DNA of 29,707 nucleotides from CAZMLC01 sp964567125 (GCA_964567125.1 CAZMLC010000028.1:1-29707); one strand, 5' to 3'. Counted from the stretch's first letter, positions 1 through 7,921 are shown. Notes: generated by a model not told the origin, from the letters alone. Numbers and translations: made by a program.

Positions 1-2198
1 GAGAGCGACATACCTTGTTGGGCTGTAAACGTCAGCGTACGATTGGTGCTGTTCCAGCTGCCCACGGTTGCAGTGGGCGTCATGTTTGCGGGAATACTTT
101 CCGTCAAGACCCAGTTTGTGACACCGGCCGGCTCCGCAACTGCGAGGGAGATGTTGGTAAACGCGGTGATGGTGCGCAGCGCAGCCGCCATGATGGGTGT
201 ATAGGCTACGGAACGCTGCACCGTAGCGCCTGCCGCGAGCGTCAGCGCCTGCGAAGCAGGGGCAATCCAGCCCTCGACAGTGTTGAATGTCAGCGTTACG
301 CTGGCTGGACGCAGCATGAGCGCCATACCCGATGTCTGCCACGTCGCACCGCCGTCAATACTCCAACGCGCCGCAGCAGGGCCGTTCGTGATAGCAACCG
401 CGAGAGTTGCGTTGGCGATGACAGTGACGCGTGAGGTTTGACTGGTCGCCGTACCGTAATAATTGGAGACGATGCAGAAATAGGCGTCCCCCGTATTGCC
501 AGGAAGCAGCGCAGCCGTTGTAAAGGTATTCGTCTGTGTCCCAGAAATTCGTTCATTGTTGCGGTACCAAAGATACGCGAGCGGGGCGAATCCTGTTGCC
601 GTGAGCGCGAAGGTCGCCTGTTCACCTTCGTACAGGGTCACGTTGCTCAGGTCCTGCGTAATCGCGGGCGGCTCGCCGGGAAGGATCGTCATCAGGCTGA
701 CAAAGCCATACGTCATATCGGCCGTGTAATTCGTCGTGGTTCCCCAGTCGCTGCTTTTGGTCCATTCCGTATTGAAGCCGCCGAAAAGCCAGGTGTATTC
801 CGGCGCCGGGAGCGACAAGGTCCGTCCCGCGGTCGCGATGCATTTTTCGTTTAATGCGCAAAGCCCGGCAATGTGATCATCGCGCGCACCGCCTTGATAA
901 TTCGCCCAGAGGGGCATTCCGGTAGAATCCAGCTGCAGCAAAAAGCCATCTGCTCTGCCAGCAGGGCGCGTTGACCCCGTAATGGATTCGAGCCAGTTGC
1001 TCGATGCGGTGACGCCGCCGATAAGCGCGCGATTGCCCGGCAGCAGCGTAAGGGCGGTAATATTCTCATTGGTCGTTCCGCCTACGTAGCGGCACCAGTT
1101 GGTGGTATAGGTTGTCCCTTGATCCGTCATGTTGATGACGTAGCCGTCCCAGTTTCCAGAGAATGGATTGATCGCGGTACGGCAGAAATTGGAGCTGGCT
1201 GTTGCGCCTGCCAGCCAGAGCCTGCCGGAGGAGGTCTCACGTTGCACCGCAGTCAAGTAGGAACCGCCATTGCTTGCACCGAAGAGCGTCTGCGAGATGA
1301 GCGTGCCCTGGGCATCGAGTTTGACGAGAAATCCGCAGGTGTAGACAAACGGATTTAAACCGCTTGCGCTGATCCAGTTGGTCGACTGCGTTTCACCGAC
1401 CACGTAGACTGTGTTGTCCGGGCCGACGGCAATACCGTTGACCTGATCCCTTCCGCTGCCGCCGAGATAGCGGATCCACTGGCAGACGCCGCTGGAGGAA
1501 TATTTGGCCACAACGCCGTCCTGTCCTCCCTGATAGGCTGTCGAGCCGGTCAGGTTCAGGTTGCTCATAGTAGTATAGCCCGCGGCATAGATGTTCTGAT
1601 TGGCATCAAGCGCCATTGCACGGAAGGCACTCTGCGTATTGCAGCGATTGGTCGGTGCGCTGGTTTCATCCGCGAGAAAGCGTGCATAGCCATACAAGGC
1701 CGCTGCATCCTCCCAGACGGGAATTCCTGTCGCTGCATCCAATTTAAGGATGACGGCATCGGACAGCGGATTAAGCGCGTCAGTTCGTCCCACGTGGAAG
1801 AACTGTCCGACTGCGTATACGTTGCCATTGGTTTCAATCAGGGCATGAATGGTGCTCTGTTCGCCGAAGCCTACGGGGGCGTCCCAGAGCAACTGCCCCT
1901 GTGCATCGGCTTTCGCGATATACGCGATGTTGTCCGCACCCGTTGCATCAATGTAGTAACCCTGGATCGGCGCTATCCCTGCGGCGTTGTCGATATTTGC
2001 ATACCACGAGGTTCCACTGAAATAGAGGTTCGTTGCGTGATCCATGGTTACGGCCAAGGTCACATCCGTTGGGCCGAGGTACGAACCAACGTAACTCTGC
2101 CATTGGGGATAGAGCGGCGCTTGCGCAGCAAGTGGCTGGACCCACGTGACTGCGAAGCCGAAGAGGATCAGGGCAGTGTTGATGACGGATTTAAGCAT
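1..2198 (-). CDS. Exported SBBP-type beta-propeller protein with Ig-like domain (3' end outside window)
   Basis: An uninterrupted minus-strand reading frame runs from the ATG at 2198 off the left edge, giving 732 residues without a stop. Residues 1-26 form a signal peptide (hydrophobic core ILFGFAVTW, cleavage likely after AAQA). Residues about 30-500 carry repeated propeller-like units such as YLGGSGRDQVNGIAV, LVKLDAQG and LLQLDSTGMPLWANYQGG, typical of SBBP/YncE-like propellers. An Ig-like domain follows at about 510-593 (start PAITQDLSNV, core LYLWYRNN-like, Tyr-Cys near AYFCIVSN). Then come beta-sandwich modules with WSIDGGATW and NWVLTESIPANM. The start overlaps the ThiF-like stop by 8 bases (ATGCTTAA), so translation is probably coupled. 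The role is probably surface or extracellular, as an adhesin or scaffold; no enzyme motif was seen. The C-terminal sorting signal, if any, is outside the window. Confidence 0.85.
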   Translation of the reverse strand, partial: MLKSVINTALILFGFAVTWVQPLAAQAPLYPQWQSYVGSYLGPTDVTLAVTMDHATNLYFSGTSWYANIDNAAGIAPIQGYYIDATGADNIAYIAKADAQGQLLWDAPVGFGEQSTIHALIETNGNVYAVGQFFHVGRTDALNPLSDAVILKLDAATGIPVWEDAAALYGYARFLADETSAPTNRCNTQSAFRAMALDANQNIYAAGYTTMSNLNLTGSTAYQGGQDGVVAKYSSSGVCQWIRYLGGSGRDQVNGIAVGPDNTVYVVGETQSTNWISASGLNPFVYTCGFLVKLDAQGTLISQTLFGASNGGSYLTAVQRETSSGRLWLAGATASSNFCRTAINPFSGNWDGYVINMTDQGTTYTTNWCRYVGGTTNENITALTLLPGNRALIGGVTASSNWLESITGSTRPAGRADGFLLQLDSTGMPLWANYQGGARDDHIAGLCALNEKCIATAGRTLSLPAPEYTWLFGGFNTEWTKSSDWGTTTNYTADMTYGFVSLMTILPGEPPAITQDLSNVTLYEGEQATFALTATGFAPLAYLWYRNNERISGTQTNTFTTAALLPGNTGDAYFCIVSNYYGTATSQTSRVTVIANATLAVAITNGPAAARWSIDGGATWQTSGMALMLRPASVTLTFNTVEGWIAPASQALTLAAGATVQRSVAYTPIMAAALRTITAFTNISLAVAEPAGVTNWVLTESIPANMTPTATVGSWNSTNRTLTFTAQQGMSL

Positions 2199-2961
2199 GA
2201 GCCGATTCCTTATGGGCGTGCGGAGCTGGACACGTTGTCCGCTGCTGCAGGCGTACGATGCGCATGGAAGGCGTCCATGAATCAAAGCGGATCAATTCGC
2301 CGGGCTGCTGCTGCCCGGTCAGCATTTTGAGCGCTGCGGTAATCTGCAGCGAAACGGCCTGAACAACCGTTGTCGGCAAAATACCATCGCGATCGGGATG
2401 CGCAATGTCGCCCTTTTGCAAGGTGTCCGGATACAAACAGCGCAGGCAGGGTCCGCGATCCGGAAAGATCGGCAATACAAGTCCAGAGGTCGCACAGACG
2501 CCGGTATAAATCCAGGGGATTTTCAGCGCCAAGCAGCGATCATTCAGGAGAAAGCGCGTTTCGCTGTTGTCCGTTGCATCCAGAACGAGGTCGCACCCAA
2601 CAATGAAATCATCGATATTCGCGGCATCAACACGCGCATGAAGTACGCGCACTACAAGTTCCTGATTCCGTTCCCGTACGCGCTGCGCCACGACCTGCAC
2701 TTTGGCCCGCTTCTGGCTCGCATCTTCCTCAGTGAAGAGCAGTTGCCGATGCAAATTCGGCTCGCTGACGCAATCGTCATCGGCAATGCGCAGCGCATAA
2801 AGTCCCATGCGCGTTACGAGGTCGGACGCCAGACAACCGAGCGCGCCGCACCCCACAATCGCAAGGGTCGCCCGCGACAGGATAGCCTGCGTTTTTTCGC
2901 CGAAAACAGGAACGGCAATCTGTCTGGCATAGCGCGTGTGATGTTGCACGTGAAGGGTCAT
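2191..2961 (-). CDS. ThiF/MoeB/HesA-family E1-like adenylating enzyme
   Basis: 256 residues, the normal size for a stand-alone ThiF/MoeB/HesA. Visible family motifs are the nucleotide-binding GCGALG at 37-42, ISEPNLHRQ-like VSEPNLHRQ ending at 73 (Arg finger), conserved lysines near 84-87, and DATDN at 128-132 with the Mg-binding Asp. A zinc pair CLRC sits at 172-175. The family activates a C-terminal carboxylate, usually of a ubiquitin-like sulfur carrier, by adenylation. Two departures stand out. No Cys occurs in the stretch between CLYPD and GILPTTVV, where ThiF has its acyl-disulfide Cys. The second zinc pair is CPAPH rather than CPxC. The ATG overlaps the upstream gene's stop (ATGA) and the stop overlaps the next start, so it sits in the middle of a coupled three-gene unit. 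No ThiS/MoaD-like partner is in the window, so the substrate is unknown. Confidence 0.87.
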   Translation of the reverse strand: MTLHVQHHTRYARQIAVPVFGEKTQAILSRATLAIVGCGALGCLASDLVTRMGLYALRIADDDCVSEPNLHRQLLFTEEDASQKRAKVQVVAQRVRERNQELVVRVLHARVDAANIDDFIVGCDLVLDATDNSETRFLLNDRCLALKIPWIYTGVCATSGLVLPIFPDRGPCLRCLYPDTLQKGDIAHPDRDGILPTTVVQAVSLQITAALKMLTGQQQPGELIRFDSWTPSMRIVRLQQRTTCPAPHAHKESAHA

Positions 2962-4937
2962 ACGTCGAGTTCAATCTCAGCACAAATGGCGGTTCGAATT
3001 GCAGCCATCAAGGTCGGGATATCCGTCGCATCCAGACGTTCCAGCGCTTTTTTCCAACGATGTGCAAAGGTCTTTTCGCCCTGTTTGCTGTGTTGGAAGA
3101 GCGTGTTAAAGGCAGCGGGGATACGGCGGTACTCCTCCTGCATGAAGGTTAACTTCACCTGCATGGCGTGCAAATAAACTAGCGCAAATTCAGCCGGGTT
3201 GGCAAGCCAGATCTTGCGCGTGAGCACGGGGAGGGCATAGTCGGCGGCATGGGCGATCAACGGCTGTTCATAATCCACGAACGTTCCCGCGTGATCCGCT
3301 GTAACGATTTGTCTGGGATAGCCCTGGGCGTCGAGCGTAATCAATTCATCGCCGTTATCAAAGATCGCCCTTTTTGATTGTGACGCGCGACCCACAACGA
3401 TATTGGGTGCGGCTGCAGTGCCAAGCAGCTTTGCCAGACGTTTGGCGAATTCAGGATCTTTGAGCTTTTCCGGTTGTGTCTTGTGGATTTTGTCCGTTGC
3501 TATTCCATGAATAAAGTCGCGTTCAAAATAGGTCAGCCAGATGCGCGACACCCCCGCATTGTTGGGCCAGCAATACTCTTCAGGAATCGTCCTGACCACC
3601 AGACGTGAGGGCACCGGAACGCCCAGTTCCCAGCAACCGAGGCGGCGATCCAAGGTGTATTCCGTATAATCCTGCGTCTCCATGATGGCGCGCAGCAAAT
3701 CGTGGTGTTCGGCCAGATGTTCTTGGATTCCCCAGCGCTGCATGCGTAAGATTTTCAAATCCGGGGTGCTGGACTCGCGGTTTTTATACTCAACCAGATA
3801 GGAGCAATGGGCACCCCGGTCAGGATGTTTGCGCAATCCCGGCAGCAGGCGTCCGATATTGATGTACTCCAGTTTTGAATACTCGCGAATATAGTTGAAG
3901 ATAAAGCCGCGGACGCGCAGGTCGCAGAGGCGGCCCAGTTCAGCGTCAAAGGGCTTGAGCTTCCGTTCTTCAAAAATGGAGTCGAAAATCAGTTCGCCGT
4001 TCGAGATCCGTCCGCCGGGCAGCCACTGTACCTGCCTAAAAAATTCCTCGGTCAATCCGCTGATCAGATATTCGGTTTGCGCATCGTTGCGCTCATCCGT
4101 CAGGCAGGCGAAGAGTTTGTTGCGCCAGACCGTGTTTTTCACGTCATCCGCGAGCAGCGACGGTTCTGTAAGTTCTTTCAGACGCTGGAGCAGGGTGTGG
4201 TAATCATGCCGCAGCTGCGCATCAGAGGCGCGATCAAAGTCATAATTGTCAAAAAGCGTGTCATCAAACGGCTGCTTCAGACCGAAGAAGGCGATTTCAC
4301 GATTGAAAAGCCGATTGCGTTTCGCCATGTAGGTCTTGATTTCTTGAAGATAGCGGCGCAACAAGTCGACCTCTTTTTTACCCAGCGAACTGAAGGTATC
4401 GTATGTCAGAAATCGTGTGCCTGTGGACGGGCTGTAGTAATAAATCGGTGCAAGTCCGATGGCGATTTTCGACGCGCCGATCGCCGTGATAACCTCTTCC
4501 TCCGATTGCGGCCGCGGGCTGATGCGCCAATACTCGCCACGACTGCGGATCGCCTGCTGAACAAGGGGGTTGCGCGCGTGCAAAAACCGAATCTGCGCCT
4601 TGGAGATATAGGGCAGTGTTTGCAACAGATCATCGGCTGCAAAGGCAAGGTCCATCCGTTCCGGATTCGGACGGATCAGGATGCAGTTATCCTCCATGAT
4701 CAGATCCACGGCCGTGGACCAGCTTTCCATGCCGTCCAGCTCATCCAAAGGCTCTAACCCCTGTTTGAGGCGTTGGCTGTTAACCAGCTTCTGGTAGTGC
4801 AGGCGCTGCATCGCGTGGGTCATACCGCGCAACGTCAGAAGAACCCTTTCGGTTGTGAAAAGCGTGCCGATCCGGGAAACCAATTTCCCGTCGCTATCTT
4901 TGAGTAAAGGGTGTTCGCCAATGAGCTGAATATTCAT
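2958..4937 (-). CDS. Large unrecognised protein, possibly with an atypical kinase-like C-terminal half
   Basis: 659 residues from the ATG at 4937. An in-frame TTG 12 codons upstream is part of a -35 box (TTGAAT, 4973-4968), so it is not used as the start. There is no signal peptide or membrane segment, so the protein is cytoplasmic. I do not recognise a named family. The C-terminal half has a layout that could be an atypical protein-kinase fold: a Gly-containing loop at about 358-375 (NIGRLLPGLRKHPDRG), YLVEYK near 380 like a nucleotide-binding Lys, RMQRWGIQEHLAE near 398-410 like helix C, DRRLGC near 430, YFERDFIHGIATDK near 465-480, and IFDNGDELI near 523 resembling a metal-binding DFG-like strand. 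The fold is inference only. The N-terminal 340 residues are helical-looking with no motif I know. It is first in the unit with the ThiF-like gene (ATGA overlap). No Shine-Dalgarno sequence is visible; the message looks leaderless. Confidence 0.85.
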   Translation of the reverse strand: MNIQLIGEHPLLKDSDGKLVSRIGTLFTTERVLLTLRGMTHAMQRLHYQKLVNSQRLKQGLEPLDELDGMESWSTAVDLIMEDNCILIRPNPERMDLAFAADDLLQTLPYISKAQIRFLHARNPLVQQAIRSRGEYWRISPRPQSEEEVITAIGASKIAIGLAPIYYYSPSTGTRFLTYDTFSSLGKKEVDLLRRYLQEIKTYMAKRNRLFNREIAFFGLKQPFDDTLFDNYDFDRASDAQLRHDYHTLLQRLKELTEPSLLADDVKNTVWRNKLFACLTDERNDAQTEYLISGLTEEFFRQVQWLPGGRISNGELIFDSIFEERKLKPFDAELGRLCDLRVRGFIFNYIREYSKLEYINIGRLLPGLRKHPDRGAHCSYLVEYKNRESSTPDLKILRMQRWGIQEHLAEHHDLLRAIMETQDYTEYTLDRRLGCWELGVPVPSRLVVRTIPEEYCWPNNAGVSRIWLTYFERDFIHGIATDKIHKTQPEKLKDPEFAKRLAKLLGTAAAPNIVVGRASQSKRAIFDNGDELITLDAQGYPRQIVTADHAGTFVDYEQPLIAHAADYALPVLTRKIWLANPAEFALVYLHAMQVKLTFMQEEYRRIPAAFNTLFQHSKQGEKTFAHRWKKALERLDATDIPTLMAAIRTAICAEIELDV

Positions 4938-4944
4938 GCGCACG

Positions 4945-4973
4945 AGTATCGCAAAAACAGGGGGTAAATTCAA
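4945..4973 (-). promoter_or_regulatory. Sigma-70-type promoter for the kinase-like/ThiF unit
   Basis: On the minus strand TTGAAT (4973-4968), a 17-base spacer and GATACT (4950-4945) precede the ATG by only 7 bases. Transcription would start at or one base before the A of the ATG, which fits the absence of a Shine-Dalgarno sequence. Prediction by eye. Confidence 0.5.
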
Positions 4974-4990
4974 ATTGTTTATGCCGAGGT

Positions 4991-5019
4991 TTGACAGTTC
5001 GCGGATTCTGTGTTATTTC
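4991..5019 (+). promoter_or_regulatory. Promoter for the efp-pyrH-frr operon
   Basis: A perfect TTGACA (4991-4996), 17 bases, then TATTTC (5014-5019), giving a start near 5026 and a leader of about 20 bases that contains GAGGGA before the efp ATG. The -10 box is weak but the -35 and spacing are ideal. Confidence 0.5.
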
Positions 5020-5047
5020 TTAAGAAAAACCATAATTGAGGGATATC

Positions 5048-5614
5048 ATGTTTGATGCTTCAGATCTTCGCAAAGGATTGAAAATCCAGTTGGATGATGG
5101 ACAACCATATTTTATTACCGATTTCGACTTCAGCAAACCAGGAAAGGGTCAGGCGATTTACAACTGCAAGTTGAAAAACATGCTGACCGGATCGACAATG
5201 AGCCGGAGTTTCCGCTCGAATGATCGCTTTGAAAAGCCCGAATTGCTTCAGAAACCGTTGCACTTCGCCTATGAGAACGGCGGAACTTATTATTTCCAGG
5301 ATGAGAACTACGAGGATGTTGTGATCAGCGCGGAGGTCCTTGGCCGCAACAAGTATTTTCTGATGGACAACATGGAAGTCGACGCGCTCTTTTTTAAAAA
5401 CGACGTGATCGAAGTTGAGCTTCCGAATCTGGTTGAACGCAAGGTTGTCAAGTGCGAGCCTGGCGCCAAAGGGAACACAGCCTCGGGCAAGGTTACGAAA
5501 CCTTGCACGGTTGAGGGCGGCTATGAATTGGCGGTTCCGCTGTTCGTGAACGAGGGCGATGTCATCCGCATCGACACGCGTACGGGCGAATATGCGGATC
5601 GCGTGCGTTCATAA
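5048..5614 (+). CDS. efp: Translation elongation factor P
   Basis: 188 residues, the standard EF-P length. EF-P binds ribosomes between the P and E sites and relieves stalling at polyproline stretches. The N-terminal KOW-like domain has DLRKG at 6-10 and the tip loop SKPGKGQA, with Lys33 matching E. coli Lys34, the residue that is modified in many bacteria. Two OB domains follow and the ending GEYADRVRS is typical. The start is ATG 5048, with GAGGGA at a good distance; an upstream in-frame TTG is not needed. No epmA/epmB-type modification gene is in the window, so the Lys33 modification is unknown. The Pro-rich protein encoded downstream at 7037 would be a natural EF-P client (inference). Confidence 0.97.
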   Translation: MFDASDLRKGLKIQLDDGQPYFITDFDFSKPGKGQAIYNCKLKNMLTGSTMSRSFRSNDRFEKPELLQKPLHFAYENGGTYYFQDENYEDVVISAEVLGRNKYFLMDNMEVDALFFKNDVIEVELPNLVERKVVKCEPGAKGNTASGKVTKPCTVEGGYELAVPLFVNEGDVIRIDTRTGEYADRVRS

Positions 5615-5645
5615 AAAGCGCGCGGCTTGTAATTTCCAATTGTAG

Positions 5646-5688
5646 TTGGCTCGAAAATTCGGTAAGCTATGTTTGTCTAAAATTAGAC
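5646..5688 (+). promoter_or_regulatory. Possible pyrH promoter with palindrome GTCTAA-AA-TTAGAC
   Basis: In the 88-base efp-pyrH gap, TTGGCT (5646-5651), 16 bases and TATGTT (5668-5673) could form a weak promoter. A perfect inverted repeat GTCTAA (5675-5680) and TTAGAC (5683-5688) lies at the predicted start site, just before the Shine-Dalgarno AAGGGG. The placement suits a repressor site or a small leader hairpin. Seen by eye only. Confidence 0.3.
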
Positions 5689-5702
5689 GAAAGGGGTTGT
5701 CG

Positions 5703-6455
5703 TTGGATACTAAGCCAAACGGAGTGAAGTACAAGCGGATTTTGCTTAAATTGAGCGGTGAGGTCTTGGGAAACAAGGCGACCGGTGAATGTTTGGATCC
5801 GGAAGTGCTCAGCTCAATGGCCCGCCGCGTTGCAACAGTCGTGCGCATGGGTGTCCAAGTCAGTATTGTTTTGGGTGGCGGAAACATTTTTCGAGGTCTT
5901 AAAGGCGAATCAAAGGGTGTCAATCGCACCACGGGCGATAACATGGGCATGCTGGCGACGATCATCAACGGATTAGCGATGCAGAATGCGCTGGAACAAC
6001 TCGGGTTGGAGACGCGCGTGCAGACCGCGATTTCGATGGATGAGATTGCCGAACCGTTCATCCAGCGTCGCGCGTTGCGCCATCTTGAAAAAGGGCGTAT
6101 CGTTATTTTTGCCGGCGGTACAGGGAATCCCTATTTCAGCACCGATTCCGCAGCTGCTTTGCGCGCCAGCGAAATTGGTGCGGAAGTCTTGCTGAAGGCG
6201 ACCAAGGTAGATGGTATTTACACGGCAGATCCAAACTTGGATCCGCAAGCAACGCGATTGGCTCACGTCTCCTATGAGGATGCGCTCCACAAGCGACTCA
6301 AGGTGATGGATTCAGCCGCATTCGCGCTGTGTATGGACAACAAAATTCCAATTGTTGTGTTTGATTTTTTTGATGCGGATGCACTTGAGCGTATTGTGCG
6401 GGGCGAAACCATTGGTACGCTTGTGGCAGATGCGGACATGTTAAAAAGGAGTTAA
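5703..6455 (+). CDS. pyrH: UMP kinase
   Basis: 250 residues. It phosphorylates UMP to UDP with ATP in pyrimidine nucleotide synthesis, and the bacterial enzyme is a hexamer of the amino-acid-kinase fold. Visible motifs are KRILLKLSGEVLG near the N-terminus, LGGGNIFRG near 58-66, the GDNMGMLATIINGLA helix, GTGNPYFSTDSAAALRA near 140-157 and KATKVDGIYTADP. The start chosen is TTG 5703, seven bases after AAGGGG; a longer TTG reading from 5646 would add 19 non-conserved residues and uses a base triplet in a likely -35 box. The gene is two bases from frr, a very common pairing, so the two are co-transcribed. Confidence 0.95.
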   Translation: MDTKPNGVKYKRILLKLSGEVLGNKATGECLDPEVLSSMARRVATVVRMGVQVSIVLGGGNIFRGLKGESKGVNRTTGDNMGMLATIINGLAMQNALEQLGLETRVQTAISMDEIAEPFIQRRALRHLEKGRIVIFAGGTGNPYFSTDSAAALRASEIGAEVLLKATKVDGIYTADPNLDPQATRLAHVSYEDALHKRLKVMDSAAFALCMDNKIPIVVFDFFDADALERIVRGETIGTLVADADMLKRS

Positions 6456-6457
6456 GG

Positions 6458-7021
6458 ATGCAAACGGTAAAAGAAGTGATGGCGGATACCCAGACGAAAA
6501 TGGACAATTCGCTGAAAGTGCTCAAAGATCAGTTTTCAGGACTTCGCACAGGCAAAGCTTCGCCGGCGTTAGTTGATGGTGTTCAGGTTTTGTATTACGG
6601 TACGCCGACCCGTCTGCGCGATCTGGCGAACATTGCAACACCGGAAGCGCGGTTGATCACGATCAGCCCCTATGATCCGACGGTTCTGGCTGAAATTGAA
6701 AAGGCGATTCTCGCCGCCAATCTCGGTGTAACCCCGCAGAGCGATGGCCGCGTCGTGCGGATCCGCATCCCCGAATTGAACGAAGAGCGCCGTAAGGAAA
6801 TCGTCAAGGTGGCGAAGCGTCATGCTGAAGAGGCGCGCATCTCCATTCGCAACGTTCGCCGCGATGCGAACGAGTTGGTTAAAGTGCTCCAGAAGGATGC
6901 AAAGATCACCGAGGACGAACGCGATCATGGATTGGCGGACATCCAGAAGGCCACGGACACGTACATTGCCAAAATCGATACGGAGTTGAAAAACAAAGAA
7001 GCTGAAGTTATGGCTGTTTAA
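6458..7021 (+). CDS. frr: Ribosome recycling factor
   Basis: 187 residues, close to the usual 185. With EF-G it splits the post-termination ribosome. The family pattern is clear: LKVLKDQFSGLRTGKASPAL at the N-terminal helix, the hinge VLYYGTPTRLRDLANI, and the second helix pair with EERRKEIVKVAKRHAEEARI and RNVRRDAN. The start is ATG 6458, with AAGGAG ten to fifteen bases upstream, directly after the pyrH stop. Confidence 0.97.
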   Translation: MQTVKEVMADTQTKMDNSLKVLKDQFSGLRTGKASPALVDGVQVLYYGTPTRLRDLANIATPEARLITISPYDPTVLAEIEKAILAANLGVTPQSDGRVVRIRIPELNEERRKEIVKVAKRHAEEARISIRNVRRDANELVKVLQKDAKITEDERDHGLADIQKATDTYIAKIDTELKNKEAEVMAV

Positions 7022-7036
7022 GCCGAAGGAGTCGTT

Positions 7037-7921
7037 ATGTCAGAGCAACCTCAGGGTATTCCATCGTCATCACCTGTGTCTCCGGTCACGCCAGCCGCGC
7101 CCGGCGCTCCGCGTCCAATCACCGTCCGGCTGAAACCCGTTACGAAACCGGCGACGCCCGTGATGCCCGTTAAACCTGCCGGCGACGAACCTGTTGCACT
7201 TGAGCAACCTGCACCCGCAGCGGCTGCCGAGACCGCACCAACGCCGACTGTTGTTTTGAAACCCGTGACTTCCGCTGCAACGCCCGTAGCTCCGGTTTCA
7301 CCTGTGGCTCCGGTTGTACCGAAACCTGCGGCAGCCTCGCCGTTGAGCGGTGTGCAAGCCCAGGCAGCCAAGTCGAAAACCTCGCGAATCACGCTCGATT
7401 CCGCAATCGGCGTGGCTCCTTCGATTCCCATTGCAACTGCCAGCGAACCGAAGACGATTCGCCTGAAACGTCCGACGGATCTTGCCGCGCCGGCGGCTGC
7501 GATTCAGCCGCCCTCCGTAAAGAGCGGAACGGCGCCTATCCGCCAGACTTCGCGCATTCCCGATGCGATTGTTGAATCCGCGGCCGCCGAAGCTTCTACG
7601 GTCACGCAGAAAAAGACGCTGAAGATCAAGCGTCCTGGCATCAGTGTCGCTGACACCGCTGCGTCCGAAGGTGGTGACGCCGGTTCGAGCGATTTCGGCG
7701 GTGTCCAGATGACCCCGCTGACCGATCTCTCCGCGGTTCAGGAGAGCCAGGGGAGCAAGGTTTTCACTATGATTGCCGTTGGGGCTGCTGCGGCCTCCTT
7801 GGTGTTGGGCTTTGCCCTGATGTGGTGCCTGCTGGCGAGTGGTGTCGGCCCCGCTGCGGGACCGAATAATACGGCGTCACTCGGTGGTCCGGAACTCTTC
7901 TGGCCTGGACGCATGAATTAA
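7037..7921 (+). CDS. Pro/Ala-rich protein with LKP/LKRP repeats and one membrane segment
   Basis: 294 residues, family not recognised. Residues 1-240 are low complexity (Pro, Ala, Val, Thr) and hold a recurring basic motif: ITVRLKPVTKPATPV (about 28), TVVLKPVTSAATPV (about 70), KTIRLKRPTDLAAPA (about 139) and KTLKIKRPG (about 190). TSRITLDSAIG and TSRIPDAIV also recur in between. One hydrophobic span at about 243-267 (MIAVGAAAASLVLGFALMWCLL) is followed by a short Gly/Asn-rich tail. There is no signal peptide, so it is probably anchored with the long N-terminal part in the cytoplasm (inference). The ATG follows GGAG and lies 15 bases after frr; the strong terminator follows. Possibly a scaffold or tether. 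Confidence 0.8.
   Translation: MSEQPQGIPSSSPVSPVTPAAPGAPRPITVRLKPVTKPATPVMPVKPAGDEPVALEQPAPAAAAETAPTPTVVLKPVTSAATPVAPVSPVAPVVPKPAAASPLSGVQAQAAKSKTSRITLDSAIGVAPSIPIATASEPKTIRLKRPTDLAAPAAAIQPPSVKSGTAPIRQTSRIPDAIVESAAAEASTVTQKKTLKIKRPGISVADTAASEGGDAGSSDFGGVQMTPLTDLSAVQESQGSKVFTMIAVGAAAASLVLGFALMWCLLASGVGPAAGPNNTASLGGPELFWPGRMN

Noticed and set aside
2191..2961. Naming the ThiF-like gene thiF or moeB
   Set aside because: No thiamine or molybdopterin genes are nearby and a key Cys is missing, so a symbol would mislead.
1794..3177. Plus-strand ORFs of 178 and 259 codons (1794-2330, 2398-3177)
   Set aside because: They lie opposite the exported protein and ThiF-like genes, show no family motif, and their composition follows from the codon pattern of the minus-strand genes.
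4077..4757. Plus-strand ORF of 226 codons
   Set aside because: Antisense to the kinase-like gene, no ribosome site or motif; a shadow.
7051..7431. Minus-strand Gly/Thr-rich ORF of 126 codons
   Set aside because: It is the mirror of the Pro/Ala-rich repeats on the plus strand.
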